A stretch of DNA of 64,000 nt from Calcarisporiella thermophila CBS 279.70. Its lineage: Eukaryota; Calcarisporiellomycota. Positions 1 through 10,434 of the stretch are shown in pieces. The stretch is from positions 1,293,192 to 1,357,191 of the forward strand of contig NW_027192193.1 in the NCBI RefSeq assembly GCF_041956535.1, read 5' to 3'. The notes under the pieces are model-generated. The model made no database searches. It worked only from the letters and a program-made list of their open reading frames with translations, and was not told the DNA's origin. Each line of letters begins with the position of its first letter. Position 1 is the first letter of the stretch. Both the position numbers and the translations under genes were made by a program.

Positions 1-1406
1 GCACTAGAGAGTCGACTAATCGGCTCGAACTGCAGTGAAATAAGAAAAAAAAAAGGGAGAGAGAGGGCATGAGATTTCACATTAGTGATGGACGAGTAAG
101 GCTGCGCATGGACGTACACTAATTTTGAAAAAGAGCCGGATGTCCTTGGATAAATCATAGATTCGCTGGACTACCTTCTTGAATACGGAGTCTTCGAATA
201 GTCCCTAAGGAAGTCGATTAGCAATTCCTGATCGCTTCCAACTGTGCCAATGGGGGTGACTCACTTCGATAGAACGGTTAAATGCCAACCGGTATTCTGA
301 GTGGGCGACTTGCTCGTCCACCTCAAGCGTATTCTTTATTATTTTAGAAAACTCCTCTAGAGTTTCGGGGGGGAATAGATAAATTTGTCGGTGTGAAAAC
401 CTAGATTTGACCCGCTTTTCCAAGAGTTCCAAGGCGTCCTGTCACGAACAGAAATCAAATCTAATACTCGGAACCACTCCAACCAAACCGCCACGCAATG
501 CTTACCAGGCGACAGGTCAGCCCAATGATGGCGACGGGATTTTGGCTACTCTGGGCGACGTCAAAGAGGTTGTAAAGCAGAGCTTGCTTCGGATGTTGCG
601 CAAAAAGGTCGAATTCATCCAGCACAAAGATAATGGGGATAGTTTGGTGAGAGCCTTGTTTGAGAACGGAGAGCAAGTAGCTCATCGATTCAGCAAACGA
701 CATCTATATACGGTTTTAGGATCAACACAATAATGATAAAGAGAATTCCCATTGAAAATTACCGAAGTATGCGTCTCCATTTGTTGTTCGACGCGCAGCT
801 GCCTTATAATCTCACGCAACGCCAAGCGATCGTCAGTGAGAACCATGCCGTTCAAATAGACCACGAAAAAGTCCCTTTGAGATGATCGGGGATCGACGTA
901 TTTGCCCTCGATGTCCGCAACGACCCTATTAATGAGCTGCATTCATGGTTAATGCAATAGTTTTCGTACAAAGGCTGAAGGCGCTAAACCATGTTACCGA
1001 TGTCTTTCCAGTGCCTCGATTTCCAATTAGCAAGCAAGAATTACTCTCGCCATTCAAAACGGTCTGCTCGATTAAATCATATAGCTTTCTAATCAAGACG
1101 AAAACACGCGTCAAGAAAAAGATCCCAGGCATTGCTAAAATAATTAACGCGTCACCTATACTGTGCATCCAAATTAATCAGTTGCCGAGGTGTCTCTCTT
1201 TCAGCTAGCCGTCTTAGGATGAGCGAGCGTGCCTGAGCCACGTCTTTTGCACTCCAATTAGCAGCTGTAGTGTTAACATTGGGACCGGGCTCATCTTTGT
1301 CTATAGTATCGTTAGAAGAAGGAGAGGGAGAATCATCTTGGAGGCGAAATCGTTTAGGGGAGAGAGAAATGTCGTCGTCTATTGATCGTTTTGACATGGC
1401 ATTCAA
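1..1406 (-). CDS. ORC4: Origin recognition complex subunit 4 (partial, 3' end beyond window)
   Basis: AAA+ subunit of the origin recognition complex, which binds replication origins in the nucleus and loads the MCM helicase. The gene starts at the ATG at 1406-1404, with a charged low-complexity leader of about 80 residues, and runs off the left edge. The exons splice in frame. The segment at about 1090-1010 carries the Walker A motif IGNRGTGKT preceded by NGESNS. The segment at about 703-461 carries Walker B (LDEFDLF) and the sensor-like IGLTCR. The segment ending near 315 has the conserved [18 protein letters not shown]. After two more introns (about 279-210, and about 112-31) the winged-helix side continues ([20 protein letters not shown]). 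At least six exons are visible. Family assignment is firm because motif order and spacing match Orc4 rather than Orc1/Cdc6. The C-terminal part is missing only because the window ends. Confidence 0.93.
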
Positions 1407-1902
1407 GTCTTTTCATCAAAAGAAGGGGGGTTTCGTGTTTTTTATAGAGTTTATTAAGGCAACTTTCTCGAAGGATGGCGCAGGTCTATTCAAGACCAAC
1501 AATTTGCTCAACCGACTCCCTGGGCTTTCCAAAATTTGGAGAAGTGGGCTGCGTGACCAGTGGTTTGGTCGAGTGAATTGCGTGGAGAAATAAAGTTGAG
1601 GAAATTTTCTTGGGAGAGCCATTTGTAATGATTTTTCTCTCTTTCTGTTTTTCCGGCCAGTAAATGCCATTGGATCCCCCATTTCTCTAGCACTCTCTCT
1701 CGCCCCTCTTGCTCTCCGCCCCCTTCTTGATCCTCCGTTCCTCGCTGCATTGGCTGTGATTTTGCCTCTCCCTTTGCCTCTCCCCTCCTCGCGCCATTTC
1801 GTATACCATTTGAATTAGCTCCTATATCACGGTTGTATCCGCGCCCCTCTGCGTAATCCCCTAATCTCCGTCCACCTGCTTTAATCTCTGTCTTCTCTGG
1901 CA
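1407..1902. promoter_or_regulatory. Divergent intergenic region ORC4 / zinc-finger gene
   Basis: About 500 bases separate two divergent start codons. The half next to the plus-strand gene (1681-1800) is a polypyrimidine stretch dominated by CTCTC and CCCCTC runs, typical of fungal 5' leaders of expressed genes. No clear TATA box is seen. Open frames on both strands here are biased-composition shadows. Confidence 0.4.
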
Positions 1903-2175
1903 ATGGTGTACGCTCCCAGCTACATTTGTTCCGATTGCGGCATGTATGTCCCTATCCATGACTGGACTGCTCATGTCGCGTCGGTCCACAGCATGTTCCA
2001 CTCCTACTACTATTCCTGCCCCGGATGCGCCGCAGTGTTCTACGACGCAGATCAGGCGAGAGAGCACTGTAAATACGAATGCACCATCTATAGTGCCATG
2101 TGGGCCAACCAAGTCATTGCGGCCAACGCTACGTACCAACAGCAGTCTAGAGCCATGTGTTGCACGATTTTGTAA
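1903..2175 (+). CDS. Small two-zinc-finger protein with C-terminal CaaX box
   Basis: A single-exon ORF of 90 codons, not recognised as a named family. Two tandem finger motifs are visible. The first is C-x2-C-x11-H-x4-H (from CSDC, residues about 9-29). The second is C-x2-C-x12-H-x4-C (from CPGC, residues about 39-60), a C2HC variant. The last four residues are CTIL, preceded by another Cys. That fits a CaaX prenylation box with Leu at X, which by family knowledge favours geranylgeranylation. Inference: a small zinc-binding protein tethered to a membrane by a lipid, a combination unusual for C2H2-type fingers. It is divergent from ORC4 and precedes transaldolase by about 390 bases. The ATG lies directly after a pyrimidine-rich leader, supporting this start. 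The Cys/His pattern makes chance coding unlikely, but expression is unproven. Confidence 0.72.
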   Translation: MVYAPSYICSDCGMYVPIHDWTAHVASVHSMFHSYYYSCPGCAAVFYDADQAREHCKYECTIYSAMWANQVIAANATYQQQSRAMCCTIL

Positions 2176-2561
2176 AAGTTTGAATATTGTATGTAAAGTA
2201 TATTTTTAGGCCACGGAAGCCTTTAGTGTTATAGTATGCTCGGCGCGAAGATCTGCCTGATACTATATTTATATATATATGTGTGTGTGTTTACCTTGCA
2301 CCTTCACTTTCTTCTTGTTTGCCAATATTTATGCCAGATAGTATTAACTTAACTGTAATCTCCCTCAATTGTTTGTTCGATTTTCTCCTTGAATCTTTTA
2401 GGAATATTGAATCCTCTATTACTAACCTAACCCATTCCAAATGCCCAATTGCGGATGCTTTTTCATTTTTTTTCTTTTTATGCCTCGAACTTGGGCTTCA
2501 CCCATGTAATTTCTCGCTCTTCCTTTCTCTGAAAACTTCGAGCTGAAATCTTGCAAACATC

Positions 2562-3829
2562 ATGACCTCTGTCCTCGATCAAATTAAGCAATGGACCACT
2601 ATTGTTGCCGACTCGGGCGACTTTGAAAGTAGGCGACTCTGTCTCCAGGGAATGGGCGCCCAGGAACTTAACTCGTTTTGGTTTTCCCATTAGCCATTTC
2701 CGCCTACAAGCCTACCGATGCTACGACCAACCCTTCGCTCATTCTCGCGGCTGCCCAGAAGCCGCAATACGCAAAATTGATCGACGATGCGGTGGCGTAC
2801 GGGAAAAGAAAGGGCGGGTAAGTAGCCGGGGGCTTTGTGACATCGGACGAACCACTCTCTCACTCCTCGCGTCCTACAGAAATATTGAGGAGCAGGTTGA
2901 ATGGGCCATGGACAAGGTCCTGATCAACTTTGGATCGGAGATTCTCAGGATTATTCCTGGGCGCGTCTCCACCGAAGTGGACGCGCACCTCTCCTTCGAT
3001 AAGGACCGGTCCATAGAGAAGGCGAAGCGGCTGATAGCCTTGTACGAAGAGACTGGGATCGACCGCAAGCGCATCCTTATCAAAGTGGCCTCCACATGGG
3101 AGGGAATCAAAGCGGCCCATGAGCTGGAAACTCAGCACAACATCCACTGTGAGCTTGACTTCTCCCTAACCCACCTTGAAGACCGCGGTGGCAAAAATCC
3201 CCCGCTCTAACCTTCCCCCCCCCTTCCCCTTGTATGTACTCGTAGGCAATCTCACCCTTCTGTTCTCCTTCCCTCAGGCCGTCGCGTGCGCCGAAGCGGG
3301 CGTCACCCTTATTTCGCCCTTTGTGGGCCGCATTCTGGACTACTACAAGGCCAAGACGGGGAAAAATTATACCGCGGAGGAGGACCCCGGGGTTTTGAGC
3401 GTACGCCGCATATACAACTACTATAAGCAGCACAACTACAAGACCATTGTGATGGGCGCATCGTTCCGCAACACGGGTGAAATCGAGGCCCTCGCCGGGG
3501 TGGACTACTTAACTATCTCACCCGCCCTTCTGGAGGAATTGCAAACGACCAAGAAGCCGGTGGAACGCAAGCTAAGCCCTGAGAACGCCAAGGCATTGGG
3601 CGGGGAGAAAAAGGTGTCCTTCATCAACGATGAGCCCAAATTCCGCTATGAGCTCAACCAAGACGATATGGCGGTGGACAAGCTGAGTGACGGAATTCGC
3701 AAGTAAGTTCGAGCAAGGAGTCCTTGTGAAAATGAACCATGCTAACCACCCCCATCCCATTCATTGCACAGATTTGCACAGGATGCGGATAAACTGCGTG
3801 ACATTCTGCGCAAGAAGCTTTCGGCCTGA
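2562..3829 (+). CDS. TAL1: Transaldolase
   Basis: Cytosolic pentose phosphate pathway enzyme moving a dihydroxyacetone unit from sedoheptulose 7-phosphate to glyceraldehyde 3-phosphate through a Schiff-base lysine. Five exons give about 327 residues, the normal length. Seen in order: the N-terminal signature [11 protein letters not shown], the catalytic-lysine segment [24 protein letters not shown], and a C-terminal [15 protein letters not shown]. The third intron (about 3150-3245) splits the codon for Cys in [10 protein letters not shown]; reading through it would lead to a premature stop. The ATG at 2562 gives the usual short N-terminus ([11 protein letters not shown]). The gene is convergent with the downstream minus-strand transporter. 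Identification is secure. Confidence 0.97.
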
Positions 3830-4153
3830 AGGCCGTGCCCTCTCCTTTTTTGCCATTAAAAGGGTACAATAACAAGCAAGATAGTATTTTATCATTGGTG
3901 ATGAAAAAGACGTAGTAGAAGCAGTATCGTAAGATATAAATCAATCCATCAATAAATATACATCTATTCACTTGGTCTCTTGCGTGAGCTTAAATATACA
4001 AGATGTCTATGCCTTGTTATCCGGAATACATTCCCACGTTCGTGAGCGATATATAATCTACAGCCTTCTCCAGCGCCTGCATTGTCCATTCTAAAATATA
4101 ATCTACATTGACAACAAGAACTGGAGATTGTCCTCCTTCCCCCCCCCCCCCCT
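3830..4153. other. Convergent 3' intergenic region with C homopolymer
   Basis: Holds the 3' untranslated regions of transaldolase and of the UNC93-like gene, which converge here. It is AT-rich with several TAAATA-type signals (about 3935-3995). It ends in a run of 14 consecutive C residues at 4139-4152, immediately after the stop codon of the minus-strand gene. No gene seen. Confidence 0.6.
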
Positions 4154-5771
4154 TCAAGCCTTTCCGAGGTATTTTCTGTCTTCCCACGAGGCTGGGCTCA
4201 AGGCATACTCGTCAATCTGAGAGGGGAGCAGCGTGTCGTCGTCGGTATAGTTGGTGTCCGTAATGCTTCGGCATACCAGAAACGCCATGGGTAGGGAAAA
4301 AAGTAGCAAGGCCCAGTTCAGGAGCAGCTCACCAAGGAAACTGATGCTGCTGGCATCGATGGCCCACGAGATGGCGCCTCCGGCCGACTGGATTCCCTTG
4401 TAAAAACCGGCATACCGACTCAGCTCCATGGAATCGTTGGACATGGCGCCCATAAGCCAGTAGCAGTACACTTGGAAGACCGAGTCGCAGATGCCGAAGA
4501 GCACGTACACAAAGAATTTCTCGGCGCTGGATCCAATAAGAGCATTCAGTTAGCACTAGCACCCACGGCCTTGCAATCAATGTATGCCTTACAAATGGGG
4601 CGACTCCCAGTCCACCTCCGGCTGCTTGGTCCCTTTCGAGAAAGTTAGCTGCCAAAACAGAGCCGCGCACCAGGTAGCACTGAAGGCGATGCCCACAAAC
4701 GCCAGGCCAAAATACGCCCGTCTCCGCCGGGAAAGGGACCCCGAATCCAGAAACACGCCGAATGCAAGTGCGCCCACAATCTGAGCAAACCAATAGAAGG
4801 TGTTGTTGAGCGCCCGCGTTCGCACACTGTTCAGGAGGGAGGAGGGGGAGAACACGATGAGTTCATGTTAAACAAAAGAGGATGGAGAAAGCGAGATAAA
4901 ATGCACCTGAAATAGAAGCCATTGATATGAAGTTGGTAACTGTAGAAGAAATTCGAGGTGAAGAAGAGGGGAAACAGCAGAAGCAGCCGGCGATTGGTCA
5001 TGAGCTTGGTGATGGCCACCAGTTCATCCCGCCAGTAGGGGTGCTTTGCCAACAGGATCGTGGATCCATCTCGGCGGCGCACTCTATGCGGGGGCACGAG
5101 GACCAAAGTAAGCACAACTCCAAGACTTATCACGAGCATGATGCCAATGTAGGTCACGTTGGTGACCGCACCCGAGCTCTCCTTTTTGAAGTTGAAGGCA
5201 AGAACCGCAAGCGCGCCGATGACGGCTCCGAAATTAAAGATCATCCAGAACACTCCTATATAGCGCCCTTTATTGCGCTCATCCGGGTACGACATCATGA
5301 TTTGACCCTGTGCTGCCCAGAGTAGAGCTGCGCAGATTCCAAGATAAGCGCCCGCGCTTATCATGAACGCAGAACTGCGAGTGCTATTGTATGCGAAAAG
5401 CGCCCCCACGTAGAGGAGATAGCCGGTGCTTCCGATGAAGAGGGTGGCTCGGGGACCAAGCACATTGTTGATCCCCCCTGCTATTAAACCGACTATGGCG
5501 AAAAGAGCATAGAGCACCGCGTTGGCCTTGGACACGACCTCCACATCCTTTTCAAGTTGGCCGGCTCCGCCCATTCCTGAATGAATGATGAGCAATAAAA
5601 AAACAAGTCAATGTCAAGCAATGTTGGAAGAGGAGGAAAGACGAGCAAGCACCGACCGTTGATGGCATTGAACATGCCCGGGCTACAAAGGGTGATAATG
5701 CTCAAGAGCACAACCTGGACAAATGGCAGGCAAAACCACTTATACAGACGCCATTTTTCGATTTGTATCAT
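4154..5771 (-). CDS. UNC93-like major facilitator membrane protein
   Basis: Multi-pass membrane protein of the UNC93/DUF895 branch of the major facilitator superfamily. Fungal members are widespread but mostly without known substrate. Four exons give roughly 455 residues with about 11-12 hydrophobic segments. The start MIQIEKWRLYKWF leads directly into TM1. A conserved GMGGAGQ follows the first intron. Later come WAAQGQIMMSYP with DERNKGRYIGVFW, then a cytoplasmic loop with PHRVRRRDG, and a distal FYKGIQSAGGAISWAID typical of this family. The tail ends after an acidic segment and SPASWEDRKYLGKA. The stop is at 4156-4154. Intron 1 starts with GTCGGT, a less usual donor. Substrate and compartment cannot be read from the sequence. 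Confidence 0.88.
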
Positions 5772-6551
5772 TATATCTCCTAACCGGAATATGACGAGAA
5801 AAAAACAACGGGAGAGAATGGAGAGTGAAAATAAAGCCCAGTGCAGACCAAGTCTAAAATATATATATCTATTTATTTGTGGATGCATAGGATGCGAGTG
5901 TTCGAAGAATTTCCGAGCACATGGTATGAATTTCGAGGGAATACCATTTCGGGAATATTAGACGGGTCGGTTCATTTACGTAATGGGAAGAAAACCGCAT
6001 AAAAGTACTACAACCCACAAAATGCAAGGGGGGATATTGAAAGACAATAGCAGTGTGCACAGACACATGAAATGAGCAGGGGAAGAGAAAATGGAAACGT
6101 CTTTTTGGAGCTCTCCAGCACAGAGGTGGCCCGAAGTTTGACGCAAGTATCATTATTCCTCATGGGTCTTGAGGGACCATCGGCTCGACTCTTCTCGACG
6201 TTTTGGCGAAATCGACTTGATGCATTTATCAGTTTATCTCATTCCCATGAGGTGGGAAAACAAACAAACAACCCTTGATCTGTTTGGACTAGCCGTGGTG
6301 TAGGAGTAGGAGAGCGATAAACCACTCTAGGCCATGGATGGTAATTACGGGAACAAGAGCTTGCCTACACCATTTTACTAAAGTTGGCCTCCCAGGCCCA
6401 GTGCTGGTCACAACCCAGCTTTTCTGCGTCCGCTAATTATAGAACCACAGTGGCTGTCCTTTTCCATATTTACTCTTGATATTATGAAATTAGATTGATA
6501 CAAAATAGGAAATAAACACAAGTCTAGTCAACAGTTAAATATGTGGTTGGA
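5772..6551. other. Intergenic region, no gene seen
   Basis: About 780 bases between two minus-strand genes: promoter of the UNC93-like gene and 3' flank of the glycosyltransferase gene. Only short open frames without domain signs or splice support occur. Confidence 0.5.
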
Positions 6552-8339
6552 TCATTGTTTCTCTTTCCGGATATCTCGAAAATGAAATTTGGGACGTCGC
6601 CTCTTCTCCATCTCTTTGCGCGTCGGCGTCCGCACCCATTTGAAGAGCAACCACCCCAGCAACGAGACGGTGCCCAAGATGAACAGCTTCAGGTCGATCT
6701 CATTGGCTTTGATGTATGGCATCCAGTTGCTTGCGAGCACCCTATGGGTTGAAAACCCCTTCAGTGGACCCGGCTCCAAACGTCCATGGTCGGTCCAGGC
6801 CTCGTGGTGATACATCATCTCCTCCACAAGGTCGGCGGCATGTTGCTTACTGCTTCTCGCCCGCAGCCGCGCCAGCAGCTTCATCCGCTCCACGTTGCGT
6901 TGGATTTCCCCATCCTCATCGGTGAGGATGCCGGTGACAAGGGAGAAGACGTCATGGGCCGTGAAATGGAGCCGGTCGAGCTTGCGCCCGATGCCAGCCG
7001 CCGACATTCGAGCGGCGTTGAAGAGCTGGTCGGCGAAGAACGGCAACACGATGACCGGTTTGCCAGCGTAGATCGCCTCGTTTCCAGACTCTCCCCCCCC
7101 GTGGGTCACAAACAGCCGCGTGTGCGGGTGGCCAAGGAGGGCCCGCTGCGGAGCAAAGGGAATAAAGTAGAGGTTTGGGTTTCGGTTTCCAAGCAAATCG
7201 GTGATGTTTCGTCCCGCCGCCTCACGGGGAAAGTTGGCGATCGAGGTCTGGCCAATCGACCAGACGATCCCGTCGATTCGGCCGTAGTCTACCGCACGAA
7301 GCAGTCCGTTCAGCAGCGCCTCGGACTGCTTGAGGGAGAGATGGGCGTGGGTCCCGAAGGAAACGTACACCGTGCGGGGGTGGAGCTCCAAGAAATCCGC
7401 AAGATCCTGAGTGAGCGGAGGGTATGTGTCGGCGAGCAGCGGGCCCACCAACTCCACGGTGGGGGGAATTGTGCGGGCGGGCTCTAGCCCCCAGAAGCTA
7501 TTGATGAGAAAGAGCTGATTCGGGAGTCTGGGCTCCTCCACATGGCGGCCAAGGCCGGCCTTGGCGCGCATGCGGTTGTAGGAAAGGTGGTATCGAATGA
7601 TTTCGGGGATAAGCAGATAGGGCTCAAACCAGATGCCAAGCCGTTGGAAAAAGCTCAGCGACTCTGTCGTGGTGGACTCGACCATCACGTTGGGTTGGAA
7701 GCTCTCGCGTGGGATCCCTGGAGAGAATGAGCAAGCAAGTTAGATGGAGCGGGGAGGGGAGGGGGAGGGAGGGGATGGCCCTGTGTTCCCCCTCAAGCAC
7801 AGGAGAATCCAATACTCACTGAATGGCATATTCGGGAACATGAAGATGAACGGCACTTTCAATTTGGCAGACAAGTCCTTGCAGGGATCGACCAGGTAAT
7901 CGCATACCAACACGTCTGGCCTTTGCCGTGAAAATTCGTCCAAGAGGCGCAGATACACGCGGTCAAACGAAAAGTTGAAGTCGGTTTTTGACCGCAACAT
8001 GGCGCGGAACTGTTCATACATTGTCGTCCAGTTTTGCAATGAGGCGTATATGTTCCGCTCTCGCGCTTTGTCAAGGCCTGGTCCTAGGTCGATGAGGCGG
8101 TCGAAGGCGCTGTCCGGCGCCCACCGAAGTTGATCGGTATAAGTTCCAAAGAGCACCGTGTGATTGCGCAAACGCAGCTCTTTCCCAACCTCCAGCAATG
8201 GGGTGGCATGACTGCGACCTCCCGAGAGAGTGACGAGGGCGACGGTTTTCGGGGGGAGCGCAGCAAGGTCGGGGAGCCTTGAGGCTACGGACACTAGGCC
8301 GATGGCGAGAAGGAATGATACGAGATGAAGCAGATGCAT
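6552..8339 (-). CDS. UDP-glycosyltransferase with signal peptide and C-terminal membrane anchor
   Basis: GT1-family enzyme that transfers a sugar from a UDP-sugar to a small lipophilic or sterol-like acceptor; the acceptor is unknown. Two exons, about 560 residues. The N-terminus is a signal peptide (MHLLHLVSFLLAIGLVSVAS), followed by a GGRSHATP motif equivalent to the N-domain GHxxP region. The C-domain contains VYVSFGTHA and a UDP-binding signature: FAPQRALLGHP, then THGGGESGNEAIYAGKP, then LPFFADQ. A hydrophobic segment (LFILGTVSLLGWLLFKWV) lies near the end, with a basic tail. Inference: type I topology with the catalytic part in the ER lumen, as in animal UGTs and some early-diverging fungi. 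The large plus-strand frame at 6786-7487 is its shadow. Confidence 0.94.
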
Positions 8340-8751
8340 TTCCCCGGATGCAGATGAATGAGCGTGAGGGGCATTAGGGGAGAAAACGGCAGCCCAGTGG
8401 AGCCCTCCAAGTATAGCATGATCGGAGAATTAATATGCAATTAATTTGTTGTGATCCCTCAGTTGGAAGTTGCCTTATGCACGCACTCTGCTCTGCCCGT
8501 GGGGCCAGTCACACGTTCGGCCGCCTGCAAATGCGGGGGCATTTGATTCCTTTTTGTTAGAGGTATCAGATTGCAGCTTGTTTTCGCGCAATTATGCACA
8601 AGCAATCGGGTCTATTCGCCAGTTCGAGTGTTTTGCCTTTTGTTTATGCCTTGAGCTAAGATTGAGACACCTAGCCATCCCAGGCCTGAGAGTTAGTGCG
8701 CTTGTCATTGTTTGAGGGGAGGCGGCCAGAAGGTTTTCCGCGCGGCTCCCA

Positions 8752-8759
8752 TATATAAG
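8752..8759 (+). promoter_or_regulatory. TATA box (TATATAAG) upstream of a very short ORF
   Basis: A strong TATATAAG lies in a GC-rich context, followed by a CT-rich leader (8770-8830) and an ATG at 8851, about 90 bases downstream. The spacing and leader look like a real Pol II promoter. Confidence 0.45.
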
Positions 8760-8850
8760 CTCCTGCCGCTGAGCCTGCCCCTTCACTCCTTTAATCTTCC
8801 CATTTCCTCTCTCCTCCACGGCATCCCCCGGAACACTAGAGCCATTCACC

Positions 8851-8916
8851 ATGACTAGGGATCCTTATCCGCCTCTTCCTAACATCCCAATTCCACCGCG
8901 GCCGCAGAACCCATAG
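8851..8916 (+). CDS. Candidate 21-residue proline-rich peptide
   Basis: ATG at 8851 followed by 20 codons and TAG. The peptide is MTRDPYPPLPNIPIPPRPQN plus a final P, with 9 of 21 residues proline. It has no homologue I can recognise. Support comes only from the promoter-like TATA element and pyrimidine-rich leader upstream. It could equally be an upstream ORF or the first exon of a longer transcript, although no GT donor lies within the ORF. Confidence 0.3.
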   Translation: MTRDPYPPLPNIPIPPRPQNP

Positions 8917-10434
8917 CCGAGCTTGCCGGTCGTCCTGCCTCCAGCGAAGTCTCCAATGAATGCGACAAAAAGAACTAGCGGTTTTGTTTATTCCTTAATC
9001 CCTCATTTTCTGTCCATTATGTCACCTATTTCACCATTTTTTATACATAAGTTTCTTGCAATGAACCCAACTGGCATGCCAGTCGTTTGCTTTTCCTTTG
9101 GAAATAAAAGTCTTTTCTCCCCTCTCGTAATACAAGCCAGAATACGGATCCGGTGGTCGTGGGCATAGAAATGAAATTGGAGGCGAATCTGGGCGGTTGA
9201 TGCTCTGCGGTCTCCTCGGAAACAAGCTTTCCCAGAGAAAGGGCAAACCCATTTCGAAAAAGTCAGCCACTATTGCCTCAAATGCTCTCTTTGTTGATCG
9301 AGTCTGCGAGACCGAACCTGTCAAATCCACCCCTACTGCTGGCTGTTCCTGCGCAAGCCATATCACCAATTTTGTCGGCGCCAATATGATCCAAGTGTAT
9401 TCCTGGACAAGTGCTCTTGCTCTGTCTTTCTGAATACAGCATGTGCATAAACTCCCTCCATGGCACGCACCATCGACAGCGCAACTGACTGGCCCACTCC
9501 TTCACGTACATACTGCGGGGAGCCGGATATAGTCTGGCCGTAATTCCGGTTATTCTGCCCGCCGCCCGTCCGCAGACACCGATAATTAAATAAAAAAAAC
9601 TCGAAAACAGGGAGCCCATCACAACATCTATATTGGCCATCTGCTTTACTCTCCGTGCAATCTCCGCTATGAAGCTCGAACCCCGAGGCCAGAGTGGTAG
9701 AGCACCTACCTGGACAATTCCCGAGCAAAAGCTGCAACGGTTGCATGCTGTGCACGAAGATCCAGTTGTTAAGCCGAAATGTTTTTATTTTGCAAATTCG
9801 AATGGGCTTTTTTCATCGCCGTTATTTAGGTTGTTGTTGACGTTGCTTTAGTATAACAAAATAAAGCTTCTCGCTCCACTCAGTCGACCTTAGATGGGCT
9901 AAGTTTGATGGGGAGGCCCGCAAATGGTAAGAGCAGTAGACAACATGGCAAGATGGCTTCATTAGCATCAGATAGTGTGTTTTGTTTTCCGGTTAGGAAA
10001 AGCTGTTTACCAGCTAAGCAAATATGGCGATCTCTTTCTGAACGACAAGGCCCAAGAGTGCACAATCAAGGAGATCTCGTCAGCGGGCGGACTCGGCTTG
10101 ATATTCTCAGAGTAGGATCGATAAAAGACATCGTGCCGTCTCCCCGCTTTGACTAGCGTAGGTCTCTAAAGTGATGGAGCTGTGCCACCTTTTTCTATTT
10201 CAACCCTGCTCTCCTTTCTTACCACGAGCCTTAGAGCCATCCCGAATTGCACCTTGTGCTCTCCAGTTCCGCCTATGCCACGGAGGCTTAGCAATGAGAA
10301 AATGCGAAAGAGTAGATGCGCTTCCCAATTTTTGATGGGGGCAAATACTTGGTACCTTTTACCCCCTTCTTTTAGAGCAGAAAACGAGGACTTTATAATT
10401 TATACATCGACACGCTTGAAACATTAAACATCGG
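8917..10434. other. Gene-poor intergenic stretch
   Basis: About 1.5 kb with no gene I can support. Overlapping minus-strand frames of 117-130 codons exist between 9031 and 9755 but lack domains, conserved motifs or convincing splice chains. The last about 250 bases before 10435 should hold the promoter of the WD-repeat gene. Confidence 0.4.

Noticed and set aside
6786-7487. 233-codon plus-strand frame
   Set aside because: Antisense shadow of the glycosyltransferase C-domain, which has clear family motifs.
9655-9730. tRNA-like signals (GGCCAGAGTGGTAGAGC on plus; GGGTTCGAGC on minus)
   Set aside because: The A-box-like and B-box-like parts lie on opposite strands and no cloverleaf stems form.
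9031-9755. Overlapping minus-strand open frames of 117-130 codons
   Set aside because: No domain, no consistent splice chain and no promoter or conserved start; composition looks like chance frames.
5772-10434. Possible metabolic gene cluster (UNC93-like transporter, glycosyltransferase, nearby MFS symporter)
   Set aside because: No biosynthetic core enzyme is present and the genes are separated by unrelated housekeeping genes and long spacers.
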